Source of the DNA: Bugula neritina
Lineage: Eukaryota; Bryozoa; Gymnolaemata; Cheilostomatida; Bugulidae
DNA length: 64,000 nucleotides
Assembly: GCA_964035545.1 (NCBI GenBank)
Contig: OZ037768.1
Location: 23,090,819 to 23,154,818 of the forward strand
Reading direction: 5' to 3'
Positions 1 to 38,654 of this stretch are shown piece after piece. Both the position numbers and the translations under genes were made by a program. The notes under the pieces were generated by a model. The model did no database searches. It was not told where the DNA came from and saw only the letters and a program-made list of their open reading frames with translations. The stretch's first letter is position 1, and every line of letters begins with the position of its first letter.

Positions 1-318
1 CAAAAAGACACATATAGGCTGATGGATGGTGAGTGTAAATAAAAAGTCAAGAGTTGTGGGACGCTGCATAACTATGAATTAAAAAATTGCGGATATTTTT
101 TGTAAACTTGTGAAGATTTATAAATGCACAGAACATACATCCTGTAAATATTTAAATAAACTATAATCCAAAGAGAGAGCTATTAATATATTACACTGTA
201 AATATAATACACATACTATACAAAACATTAATAAAAAAGTTTTTATAAATTCCTATAAATATGCTTAATGATGATTTTAGGAATATTTACAATAACAAAA
301 CAGTAAACTATTATTTAC

Positions 319-26255
<25,937 letters not shown>

Positions 26256-26906
26256 TCCGTCTGCGACTAGCATGTGATTATAAGTCTGTAAGATTTTATA
26301 GAGCCATCAAGTACCAAAAAAGTATCAATCAAGGCAACAGATGTATTGAAAAGGTACTCAACATGTAAAACTTGCAGTAAAGAGAAACAGGTGGCAAAGT
26401 GACGGAATATGTGCATTGATTGCTTGAGACAATTTAGCCTTATTACAGTTATTGATATTTGTTAGTGTGCTCTGGGTAGAGCATGGTAGAGACATTAGAA
26501 GACTGTCTATTGAGAGACTTCTCCTTTGCATGCATATCACTTTCAGTTTTGTAAAATGTTGTTTTAAGCATTCTTAATCATGCTTCTAATTTAATATTTG
26601 TGGTTTGTTAATTCTAGATGCCGGAAGCACAACAATATTTTTTCATTTTACAGAAAGTTTATTTTATTAAAAAATGTAGACTCTAAATCTGATCTACCCT
26701 CTTCTGTCTAAAGCACCTCAGTAAAATACATATAAAGTTTTCATAGCCAGTAAACAAATAACCGATAACTTGTTACTTGTATAATAGAAGGTTTTGGTTA
26801 TAAAACAGAATGCAAATATGCATTGGATATTAACTCTTGTCATGGAATGAAATAGTCAAATGGTTTTCTCTACACAGAGCTCTTTAATGATATAGTGTCT
26901 CATTGG
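26256..26906. other. Gap between EGF-gene start and tandem-UBL gene stop
   Basis: Holds the 5' flank of the EGF gene and the 3' flank of the UBL gene. Overlapping AATAAA signals on the minus strand (26658-26668) are the likely polyadenylation signal of the UBL gene, about 240 bases after its stop. No further gene is visible. Confidence 0.5.
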
Positions 26907-28483
26907 CTAAGTGCATTTCATCACCATTTGCAACTTTGATTTCTGTTTCACAGCGTAGTCAGACAACTCCAAGGAATCTCTCAGCTTTTCATTGAGCAAG
27001 AACAACTCAAAGTCTTGTGGGGAAACACCTGGAAAGTGTAATAAGATGACCTAATTGCACATAAAGTAACTAGAATTTGCAACAAGTTAAATTTCTAATG
27101 TAAACTTATAAAATGTAAGTATTTATGTTGGCATATTTATATACAAAAATAATTATGATGTCGCAGGTGCATATTATAATTCTAGCAAAAACTCTTTTTT
27201 TTATGATAAAAAAATTAATTATTGTGTCAAATTTTTATTTGCTTTGTATCCAAGCTTTAATTATTTCCAGCTATAAATAAATTAATAAACTCCAATTCAT
27301 TTTTGAAAACAATTATAAACTATTGAAACTATGGAAGAAAACTGCAAAAAAAGTTTATCAACTGTGAAGACCTGAAAATTCTGGCGGGGCCCACCTGTCA
27401 TCGCCTCAACAATTTGCTTTAAATGCCATATTGAGATTGAAGGCTCGACGTCCACTAAGTAGTGTTTATTACTTTCAGTGACAACCCAGACTTGGCGTTG
27501 CTCTATGAGCACGTCCACTTTGGCGCCATCCTGTATCCCGTAATCTCGCAACTGGAAGTAATCCTCCAAGTGTTTGCCCTTGTACGTTACCACCATAGTG
27601 TCATGGTGGAAGCCTGCAATATAACATAGCAAAGGTGTGACTGCAAACACATAACATATCAGTTACTTTAGCAAACGCTGTTGGTATAGGATAACTCCAT
27701 TGCATTTCATACATCAAAGTATATGGAAATATTCTACCACAATACACTCTGTATTATGTTGAACTGGGGAATATACTTACTAGATAAACTTAGAGCAATT
27801 GACTAAATGCACATACAATTAATAGTATGACTGATAACCAAGATTTACAGGCCAAGATTCCTTACCAGGATTAAAAAACTTGGCCTATAAAACTTTCTCC
27901 AGCACTGCACTTCAATAAATATAATGTTTAGTGTCTAGTTTTGTTCATTTATCTTGAAAATGCATATAAAAATACAACACCTATGGCTTAACTAATAACT
28001 ACACACTACATATACATACTAAGCTACACACTACATACTACATCATAGTACATACACATACTAAACTACATCATAGTACATACACATAGTAAACTACATA
28101 CTACATCATAGTACATACACATGTTAAGCTACATATTAATTATTAAACACACTTCGTAAGCTAGACTCACTGGCATGTTCCTCCTGTGAGATGACATCTT
28201 TGATTGCTCGAACTTGTTGTGACGGTGAAAGACATATATCCAATGGCTCAAAGCCATCAAATTGAACACAGTGAATCTGAACAGTGATCTCTAATTTATG
28301 CTCTAAAAGACTTTCTAAAAGAAAATTTTCGTAAAATAATTTCGAAGACGCCTTAATTCCAGCCATGCCTCTGCACTTTCGAAGTTTGTTGTGATTGAAA
28401 ACGGAGTGAGAATTTCTCTTTCTGAGAGTAGGAATGCTTGCATGTACTTTGGAATAGCTACTGGCTACAGAAGTACAAGCCAT
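26907..28483 (-). CDS. Protein with two ubiquitin-like domains
   Basis: Three exons: 28171-28483, 27395-27613 and 26907-27028, with phases that join cleanly to give 217 residues. The start at 28483 has a good context (accATGG). Residues 1-64 are a basic, Ser-rich leader without a clear signal. A first ubiquitin-like fold spans about 65-143, with GKHLEDYFQLRDYGIQDG matching the Q/L-E-D...L-x-DYxIxxG block of ubiquitin. A second spans about 144-217 (VWVVTESNKHYLVDVEP to LELSDYAVKQKSKLQMV). It ends KCT, with no C-terminal Gly-Gly, so it cannot be conjugated like ISG15 or FAT10. I infer a ubiquitin-pathway adaptor or scaffold. No precise orthologue is recognised. A polyubiquitin gene lies 8 kb away on the same strand. 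Confidence 0.85.
27985..28130. repeat. Tandem repeat of actacatcatagtacatac
   Basis: Four to five imperfect copies of about 25-35 bp, in intron 1 of the tandem-UBL gene, about 40 bases from the donor at 28170. Confidence 0.8.
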
Positions 28484-30205
28484 GGTAGACAGAAGAAAGC
28501 AAGCTGAACTGTATAGAAGCTTTTATTTCTGGTGTTGCTATCACTAGCGACTAGGCCATGGTCAAGCTGAAACTGTTTATCACTTTGGATGAGAAGTGAA
28601 AACTGCATTGTGACTTCTAACAAAGCAGTCTGATTATTCTTATGCCAACAATGCCATAAGGAGATAAGTTAATAGTAGAAATTATGTAACCAGCTTTGTT
28701 TTCATTGTTGAAAGTGGGCCCACATATATGAGCTTTTAGTAGTTGGGTTTCCATATAATCATATAACACCATATAATCATATAACACCATATAATCATAT
28801 ATAATCATCAACACCAATGGTTTGAATGCAACTGCTGCAAGTGATAAATATGGGTCTCCTTTTTAGGCAATTTATATGAATTTCTACCAAATTATTGCAT
28901 GGCTCATGAAGATGGTTCAATGAGATGTAGAAATTCGAATGGCAGTACATAAATTGCAAGTAACTTGGAACGTTTGCAGTACCAAATCTGAATTCACAAC
29001 TTTGGTATGCGAAACTTTGAAGCAATTGGTTGACAATCGTCAACTCAGCAGTAAAGTGAGAAGTTATCCGTTCTTATAAGCAGTTTAGGCTAAGTCAAGA
29101 CACTGCACATAACACTACTCTACAGTTTGGTGATCATTTTTTTTATAAAAGATATGCTCTGTGTTGGTCAAAACTTCAGACAGTGGAATTTACTATAGCA
29201 ACAAAGGAAAACTTTCAGTGCCATATTGTTTATGCACAAACACACTTAGCATAAGCAATGAAGGATGCTGGTTTCATATTTTTCCGTAAAACTCAGAACT
29301 TAAAATTTATTTGAATGCTGCGTTTTTATTGGATAGAATTATGTTGAGGCTTCGAGCCTACCTTTTTACCAACAGGTTAATTGAATTAAAGGGAAATTCA
29401 AAGAACCTTCCACCTGATTGTGCAGGGCAGCAGTAACTAACTTAGCAAATTTTATTTGTCGGGGAGATTTTTCTTCTTATTAGTGTTTATGTAACAAGTG
29501 CTTATAAGAATTAGCATGTTCTTAAATTTTATACTATATAGCTTTTCATGTTTTTCAAAAATATTAATAGACATGAGTAGATAACTCTTCTAGAATAATA
29601 TTAAAAATTTAGCACAGCTGCTCTCAATTTATACTTTAAAAAACTGAACATCAGTAATAAAAAATACTGAAATTTGAATTTGTCTTTTTTTTTTCCAAAA
29701 GCTTTATTTACCTTATAGTGCTTGTAGAACTGAGGCTATATAGCAACAATAACCCTCACACCACCTGTTAGCTAGCAGATAGAGAGATAGAACTAAGCTA
29801 CCAATTCCCATGCAATTCCCTCAACAAAGTAAGAATATTTTCACTCATGCAAACAGTCAAAGTAGATAGAAGTATTCAGTGTATTTGAGATAGTCAGAGT
29901 ACCAAGTTAACTTTTACCTGCAACAGTCCGCAGGTTCAATAACTAAACATTTACTTGGCTGTAACACAAAAAAAGGCTTATAAATAAATAAAAATATATA
30001 AATTCATAAGCACAAAACAAGCAAGAACATTAACTATGTTCAAATATTTATAAAATGAGATCACCAAAAGTTTTGAAAAACTAGAATTTAAAAATCATAA
30101 AGGTCACAGAAATATTAAAATACACTAAAAATATATTCATTATCTAAAAATATTTTGATGCAAGAACTTAAATCACAGAAATAATGGGCGGAGGAAATGG
30201 AGGAA
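28484..30205. other. Intergenic stretch without a recognised gene
   Basis: 5' flank of the UBL gene and 3' flank of the WD40 gene. It is AT-rich with a short ataatcatataacaccat repeat at 28755-28805. I see no coding exon or RNA gene. Confidence 0.6.
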
Positions 30206-33200
30206 TTAAATCCCAAAGTGTTTGTAAGACGAAGCCAGCCACTGCTCAACATGACTGACTGAGAGAGTTGCAACTGAAGGAGTACCTAAGGCTGCTGTCT
30301 TGGGACGCCCTCTGCTGTGTTGGTTGCCATCACAGGATCTCTGGCTATGCGCAGGACGGGCACTTTGAGCTCTCCGCTGACTAGCAGGTTTGTCAAGTAT
30401 CTCTTCACCCTTGAGCTCATGAGGAGGCTGATCACCAGTCTCTGCGGCAGACGTATCGCTGACTAGAGCGAGGGTGGTCGCTGCCGACCCAGTGGCCACC
30501 AGAGCGCCAGAAGGATGGAACCCGCAGTGAGACGCCGTGTCTGTCTGTGCGTCCATAGTCTTGAGACAGGAGCCTGTGTGCACATTCCACACCTTCACCA
30601 TCTCGTCGTCTGCGTTGGTTACCAACAGATAGCCGTCTGCTGAGAAACACAACGCCTGCACCCAGCCCTCGTGACCTGCCAACAAATCACGTACGAGGAT
30701 ACATGAAACCAGCCAATAGACGGAGCCCTACATAGTGAATAGGTCACTAGACTATATACTCAGATACAATAAATAAAAGCCCCATAGTTCAATGACAAAT
30801 TCGTTACTGCAATCATCAGTAGTCCAAGAATATAATATCTTCTCCAAGCAATGGCTAATACTAAAACCCAGACTACAATTTGTAAACTATCCAAATATGC
30901 TATAATGTTACACCAGCTGGTGGTAGATGAGTCATAGATGTATCTAATAACTAGTGAAAACTTCTGCAAGTACATGATATGCAGACGCCACTTAACATCA
31001 TATAGAATAGGTTTAATTCAGTTTAGTTTAGTTCTATCTGTGTATTAATAGAAAATAATCTAGATGTGAATGTGCACTGGTAAAGGCATACCTATCAGAG
31101 TATATAATATCTCTCCTTTATAGGGATTCCATAGTATCACTTTTTTATCCCAACTTCCTGTAGCTAGAATATTATGACGGGAGAATGCGACAGCATGCAC
31201 ATTGCTCTTGTGGGCAGACAACTCATGTAAATGCTCACCTGGAGAGGAATTAGAACAGTATCTAAATGTATGTATGCAGCCTAATATTAAAATCAGCAAT
31301 GTGTATCTAAAAGCATCGAATAATCTCAAAAATTCAACAAAATTACAAGATCATTGGCAATACATTTCAAATGAAGTTCCAAATTTACTGTTAATGTGAA
31401 TTTTTCTAGTTAATAATACTAGTAATTGTTGACAAAGAAAAATCAAAGAGCCAATGACTGGGGAAGTTACACTCCAATCAACTAACTTAAAATGCATGTC
31501 AACTACAGCAAGTGTTTTGTATCTTAGGTTAAACTTCAACACTGCCAGCTTAGATAAACAGTAAATGTTATTTATATAACTGATAATATAAAAAACTTCA
31601 CTGTACATTATGTATTACTAGATTATGAGTAACAAATCAGTTACCCCCAGCGGTGCGTTTCAGGGACCACACTCGCACTGTATGGTCCCAGGATCCAGTA
31701 GCCACCATACGCTGACAAGGTGAGAAGGCAGCACATTGCACCAGACTTGTGTGACCTTGAAATAACCTCAGCATGTACCCAGTTTCCACTTGCCACAGTA
31801 TACCTGAGAGAGAAAAATGATATATTAAGTAGTGTCAGAGGTCGGCATATAAACCTTACTCTCTATGATACATTGCTATACGTCTGCTGCTGGTAAACAT
31901 TACTATACATCTTCATAAATTTGAACGCTGACAAACCTTAAAACAGCTGGTAAAGTTTTTCAATTACATATTCAATATGTCTTTCCTCATCCATAAAATT
32001 CTGTAAGCTGTTACTCAAGTAAGTTTAATAATAAGTTTAGCCATAAGTGTGAGTCAAGTAGAAGACTATGAAAATCAATTTGTGTGGACTACTTTCATGC
32101 ATGGAGTAAAATAACCAACAGCTATGAATGAGAGCTGTATGATGAATCAGTGAGTCTATTCTAGAACATTCTAATAGGTATGTCCAATAGAAAGGACAAC
32201 TCTAAACATAAGTACATGCAGCTGCTTTATCAAGCTATATTCTTATGAAAGGGCAGACGTTACATTCACAGGTAATAGCTTACCAGTTCTATCCCAGGAA
32301 GTGCTGCAAAGTAGAGTAGAGCAGGGGGAGAACGTTACAGATTCTACACTCTTGAGATGAGAGGTCAGTTTGTGTATCGTCTCTGCATTGCAGGTCCGAT
32401 ATATCATAACACTTTTATCATAACTACCACTAGCAATATACCTGCAAAAGGAGAGTTTACTTGATGCTAATTAGATGACTTCTCCAAATAGATAGAATTG
32501 ACGTCAAGGCAGCGCTTCTGAAATAAACCCGACAAAACAACGATTATGTAGTAAGTTATTCAAAGAGTATATCAGAATTGAATATATTCAACATACTGGC
32601 TATCAGGTGAAACGTCCACACATCTAATAGCACCTTCCTGACCTTTCAGCCGAACCACCATTGTACCAGTTCGTGTGTTGAATACTCGAGTCCGCTCATC
32701 ATCTGAACCTGTGAGGATTCAACTTAATATACTATACTATGTTACTACACTATACTATATTATGTTACTAACTTATATTATACTATATTACTAACTTATA
32801 CTATACTGTGTTGCTAACTTATACTATACTATGTTACTAAATTATACTATACTGTGTTACTAACTTATACTATACTATGTTACTAACTTATACTATACTA
32901 TGTTACTAAATTATACTATACTGTGTTACTAACTTATACTATACTATATTACCAACTTATACTATTTTACTAACTTATACTATACTATGTCACTAACTTA
33001 TACTATACTATGTCACTAACTTATACTATACTATATTACTAACTTATACTATTTTACTAACTTATACTATTTTACTAACTTATACTATACTATTTTACTA
33101 ACTTATATTATACTATGTTACTAACTTATACTATACTATGTCACTAACTTATACTATACTATATTACTAACTTATACTATACTATGTCACTAACTTATAC

Positions 33201-33770
33201 TATACTATATTACTAACTTATACTATACTATGTTACTAAATTATACTATACTGTGTTACTAACTTATACTATACTATATTACTAACTTATACTATTTTAC
33301 TAACTTATACTATACTATGTCACTAACTTATACTATACTATGTCACTAACTTATACTATACTATATTACTAACTTATACTATGTCACTAACTTATACTAT
33401 TTTACTAACTTATACTATACTATTTTACTAACTTATATTATACTATGTTACTAACTTATACTATATTACTAACTTATACTATATTACTAACTTATACTAT
33501 ACTATATTACTAACTTATACTATATTACTAACTTATACTATACTATATAACTAACTTATACTATACTATGTTACTAACTTATACTATACTATGTCACTAA
33601 CTTATACAGTACTAACTACTTATTCTACCAACTATTCTGAAATAGCCCAACTAACCTGTAACAAGGATTTCAAAATCAGGTGAAAATGCAACACAGTTGA
33701 CTTCATCTTTGTGCCCATAAAATTTTTTGACATCAATGTGAGTGTAGAAATCAGTGTTGAACACAGCCAT
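30206..33770 (-). CDS. WDR38: WD40-repeat protein, WDR38-like
   Basis: Six exons: 33656-33770, 32597-32708, 32284-32441, 31645-31803, 31092-31238 and 30206-30675. They join in phase to 386 residues. At least six to seven WD repeats are visible, for example TGSDDERTRVFNT, ASGSYDKSVMIYRT, ATGSWDHTVRVWS and ATGSWDKKVILWN, followed by a low-complexity, Arg/Ser-rich tail of about 90 residues. The phrases VESVTFSPCSTLL, SWDRTGILWQVETGYMLRL and AFSRHNILATGSWDKKVILW follow human WDR38 repeat by repeat, as I recall that family, so I assign it as a likely orthologue; human WDR38 is shorter. The biochemical role is not established; WD40 propellers are protein-interaction scaffolds. A small upstream frame of eight codons ends just before the ATG. 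Intron 1 is nearly all minisatellite. Confidence 0.88.
32722..33608. repeat. Intron-filling minisatellite, about 23 bp unit
   Basis: About 38 copies of cttatactatactatgttac-type units with ordered variants (tattttac, tgtcac, tatattac). It fills the first intron of the WD40 gene (32709-33655), starting about 15 bases from the acceptor. Confidence 0.95.
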
Positions 33771-33896
33771 GTTTGAACATTACTGGTCGCCAGCCAGAAG
33801 CATCATGCCAAATCTAAAAATTTTAAAAACATGCTTGCTGATTGACACAAAAATTAAAGTAAATATTCATTCCTTGTTTTCATTTAGCTTCAAATC

Positions 33897-34085
33897 TTAA
33901 ATGGTTCTCTAAGCAGCTCTAAGTTGACGGCGAAAGAGTGTAGTAGCTCGGGGGGGGGGGGGTGGTCTAACGTTTGAAGCTATATCCCAACTCTAAACTC
34001 GAAACCCCCAAAACTACTGCACTCATTCACAGCCAATTTGATGCTGCGTATAGAACCATTTCTAAATTTTAGACCACAGAAACTT
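33897..34085. mobile_element. Foldback (MITE-like) element, copy 1
   Basis: Inverted arms of about 50 bp: aaatggttctctaagcagc on the left faces gctgcgtatagaaccattt on the right, and gagtgtagtagct faces aactactgcactc. The centre holds a 13-base G run. No protein is encoded. The arms match the elements at 35235 and 35514. I could not find a clear target-site duplication. Confidence 0.7.
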
Positions 34086-34613
34086 GCATACAAGCTACTT
34101 CAAGCAGCTAAATTGTACGATGGCATTATAACTATCAGTATCTACAGTCTTCAGCCCTTTTCAATAATTGAGACAACCAAGGATACTTGTAAATCAATGT
34201 AAGGAAGGATTCAAATTGATGAGATTGAATTTTAGGATTTAAATTTTACAATTTAAAACATGCATAAGGAGACCATTGAAGGACAACCACAGTGAAGCTA
34301 CATACTCATAGTGATACTAAATCTTTTGTTTATCAACATTAGTATCAGTATCAGATAGTGTTACTAAATCTAATAATAATAATTAAGTGCAGTGCTTCAA
34401 TATGAGTCAGAGTATCATTAGGATTATTGTTGTGGGGCTATGGTCTATCAGTATCACTATCACTATCATTACGAATATGACAGGAAGTAGTATCACTATC
34501 ACCTTACCTACACTAGGAGGTTGAACTACACATAATGTTATACTTATAGTTATACTTGCATATTTATACTTGTAATAATTCATTAAATTTAATGAACATT
34601 GTAAAATAATTGT

Positions 34614-34686
34614 TCCCCACTGGGATTCGAACCACAGACCTTTGGCTTGCTAGCAGGCGCACTAAACCATTGCACCACAGAAGCTG
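34614..34686 (-). pseudogene. Decayed tRNA-like sequence (tRNA pseudogene or SINE head)
   Basis: A tRNA-like A box (tggtgcaatggtttagtgc) and B box (ggttcgaatccc) are present with an AGC-like anticodon loop. The acceptor ends do not pair (GCTTCTG against a tggggaa end), and the anticodon and T stems have mismatches. It is therefore not a working tRNA. Confidence 0.7.
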
Positions 34687-34739
34687 CTGGGTTACCTCAA
34701 CACTACAAATATCAATATGAGGATTACTTTAGACTTACT

Positions 34740-35000
34740 CTTAATCTTAGCGACTGAGTCTAAGTGAGCCAATATGAGTATCAGTATGACTATAACTATA
34801 AGTATAAGTATGAGTATCGGTTAAAGTCAAGACAACATTGGCAAATTAATCCTGCAGCTGCTCATACTCTTAAAGTTAATCTTATAGTTATTAGACTTAG
34901 TCTAACTCCATCACTATGACTATGACCATGACGATGCTGATACTCGTGCTGATACTGACAGTCATAGTCATAGTGATAATCATAATGATAATGTAAATGA
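34740..35000. repeat. Simple-sequence tracts (gactat/gagtat type)
   Basis: Degenerate six-base repeats such as tgagtatcagtatgac and tgactatgaccatgac. No gene is supported. Confidence 0.6.
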
Positions 35001-35224
35001 TGTTTTAATTTAATTTGACAATTTAAATTTAAAACCAACGAGTTATACCCCGCTGGAGTACAGTATAAGTAGTCAGTGTGTATATTACTTGGTCTCACTA
35101 TAGTTATACTTATAAGCATTGAAATTTGCTTTCCATTTCATCCAAAGAGTTGAACTTAAAAGTTAAAGGGCATATTCATATTGGTATTCATAAAATATTT
35201 CATATTGATATCTCACCCTCACTC

Positions 35225-35400
35225 CGCATTTCAGGAATAGTTCTATAAGCAGCTCCAAATGGGGGGTCACTGAGTGCAGTAGCTTGCGGTTCTCGAGTTT
35301 AAAGTTGGAGTTTATTAAAGGTCCAAACTTGAAAACCGCAAACTGCTGCACTCAGTTATTTTCTAACTTGGGGCTGCTTATATAATCATTCGCATTTCAG
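35225..35400. mobile_element. Foldback (MITE-like) element, copy 2, with 10 bp target-site duplication
   Basis: The element (35235-35390) is almost one long inverted repeat: the arm with ctataagcagctcc and cactgagtgcagtagc faces ctgctgcactcag and ggggctgcttata. It is flanked on both sides by the identical ten bases cgcatttcag (35225-35234 and 35391-35400). A 9-10 base duplication suggests mobilisation by a Mutator-like transposase, though no transposase is present here. Confidence 0.78.
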
Positions 35401-35513
35401 TGGTTGTTAGCAACTGTACCAAAACAACAGTTTGGTAGAGATCTTTACTGAATGTTGGAGTTGTCTAACTATCAACTAACTCTGGCCATGATGTGTGCAA
35501 AACGGTTGCAATG

Positions 35514-35652
35514 GGGAAATCGTTTGAAACAACAGCAAGTTAGTGGTCACTGAGTTGAGTGATTCGCGAGTCTCAAGTTCGACAACAATTTGCTTGCACC
35601 AACTCTGCACTCAGTCACTCTTAATTCAGTACTGTTTCTAACGATTTCGTTA
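35514..35652. mobile_element. Foldback (MITE-like) element, copy 3
   Basis: Terminal arms gaaatcgtttgaaaca and tgtttctaacgatttc face each other. The interior shares ggtcactgagttgagtg and ctctgcactcagtcac with the other two copies. Confidence 0.7.
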
Positions 35653-36408
35653 TAAACGGTGGTCAGCTATCAAGTTGTAGAGTTGCCTTGCCTTGATTTT
35701 ATATTTTAGTAAACGAATAGGTATAATTATTGCATTGTTAGTAGCTTGTGCTTGGGGTCTTTCGTATGTCCTTAAACAAAATGTATGCTCAAATATTATA
35801 ATATAGTTATGCTTGCGCAAAATGATATCAATATTCTCATAAAAATTCACCTGAGTCCGACTCTTATGGTGATGAGTGGGCTAAGGGGGAGAAAGCCAGA
35901 ACCAATAAATTATAGATAAATTAATATATCTGAGGAGCTCTTACATGATACATCTAAACTCTAAAGGGAGGCATAGTATTATAAGTAACATTTAGATTTC
36001 CAAGAGAGGTCATATCCTGTGGCATAGCATATAAATGATATATTTTATTGTTCCAGTTGCTCATAGATGCACTAAAACGTAAGCCTAATCTAAAGACCGT
36101 TTCATAAGCGATAATGCTCAATATTATTGTTGCACTAGCCCCCCTACATGAAAAAAACCCTCGTTTACATGCTTATACAAGAAAGCAATAAATTTGAGCT
36201 CCCATGAACAGCACAGTAATCAAATAATTTTAGTAGCATAATTTTAGAGTTCTCGAATTTGCAAATTACACATCATAGCCAAATTTCAAGTTCAATTATG
36301 TGTTCCCAATTGAAAATTAATTAGTGCAGATATGTGCCACTATATAACCAGTGATCAATTGTACAGCTATGCTTTCATAAAAAAATGAGGATTTTAATGC
36401 AGGAAATT

Positions 36409-36414
36409 TTTATT
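36409..36414 (-). terminator. Polyadenylation signal of the polyubiquitin gene
   Basis: AATAAA on the minus strand, about 140 bases after the polyubiquitin stop codon. Confidence 0.6.
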
Positions 36415-36555
36415 CAAAGCAGAAACATATTACAATTGAAAATTGCTTATTACGAGAAAAAAAAATAGAAAGTTTGTGTGTGGATAACTTAATAACTACA
36501 ATAATTATTTGACTGAAGTACTAATGTTAACAAAAATGTTTAGTTGTTTAATAAA

Positions 36556-38330
<1,775 letters not shown>

Positions 38331-38517
38331 TTAAATTTCAATTTGACACTGAAAGATAAACTACAAATACATGATTACTACATCAATCAAGATGAAGATA
38401 TTGAATAATTATAAAAACCATCGACAAATTAATGTTACTCGTTCTCATCTGTAATATAATTAATCTATACGAGCATTACTTGAGCTGAATCTGTTTTAGT
38501 TTAGTACATCACCCACC

Positions 38518-38570
38518 TTGTAGTTAGAGAAAGAGAATAAAGTTTTCGAACTGTTGACTTCTGTTGTATT
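38518..38570 (-). other. Probable 5' leader exon of polyubiquitin
   Basis: A donor (acaag/GTGGGTG, at 38517/38516) lies upstream of the acceptor at 38311-38312 (gttacag). The TATA box about 30 bases further upstream puts the transcription start near 38568. Confidence 0.6.
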
Positions 38571-38594
38571 GATGGATGCGCAGAGGCCACGGGT

Positions 38595-38654
38595 TTTTAT
38601 ATATCTCGGAACATTCTAGTGCGTTGTTCGTCCCTGATTGGCTCATATCATTGG
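38595..38654 (-). promoter_or_regulatory. Polyubiquitin promoter: TATA box, heat-shock element, two CCAAT boxes
   Basis: On the minus strand, tatataaaaa spans 38595-38604. An inverted GAA/TTC heat-shock core (agaatgttcc) lies at 38608-38617. CCAAT boxes lie at 38637-38641 and 38650-38654. This suits a stress-inducible polyubiquitin gene. Confidence 0.75.

Noticed and set aside
34614-34686. Functional tRNA-Ala(AGC)
   Set aside because: The acceptor stem does not pair and the anticodon and T stems have mismatches; kept only as a tRNA-like relic.
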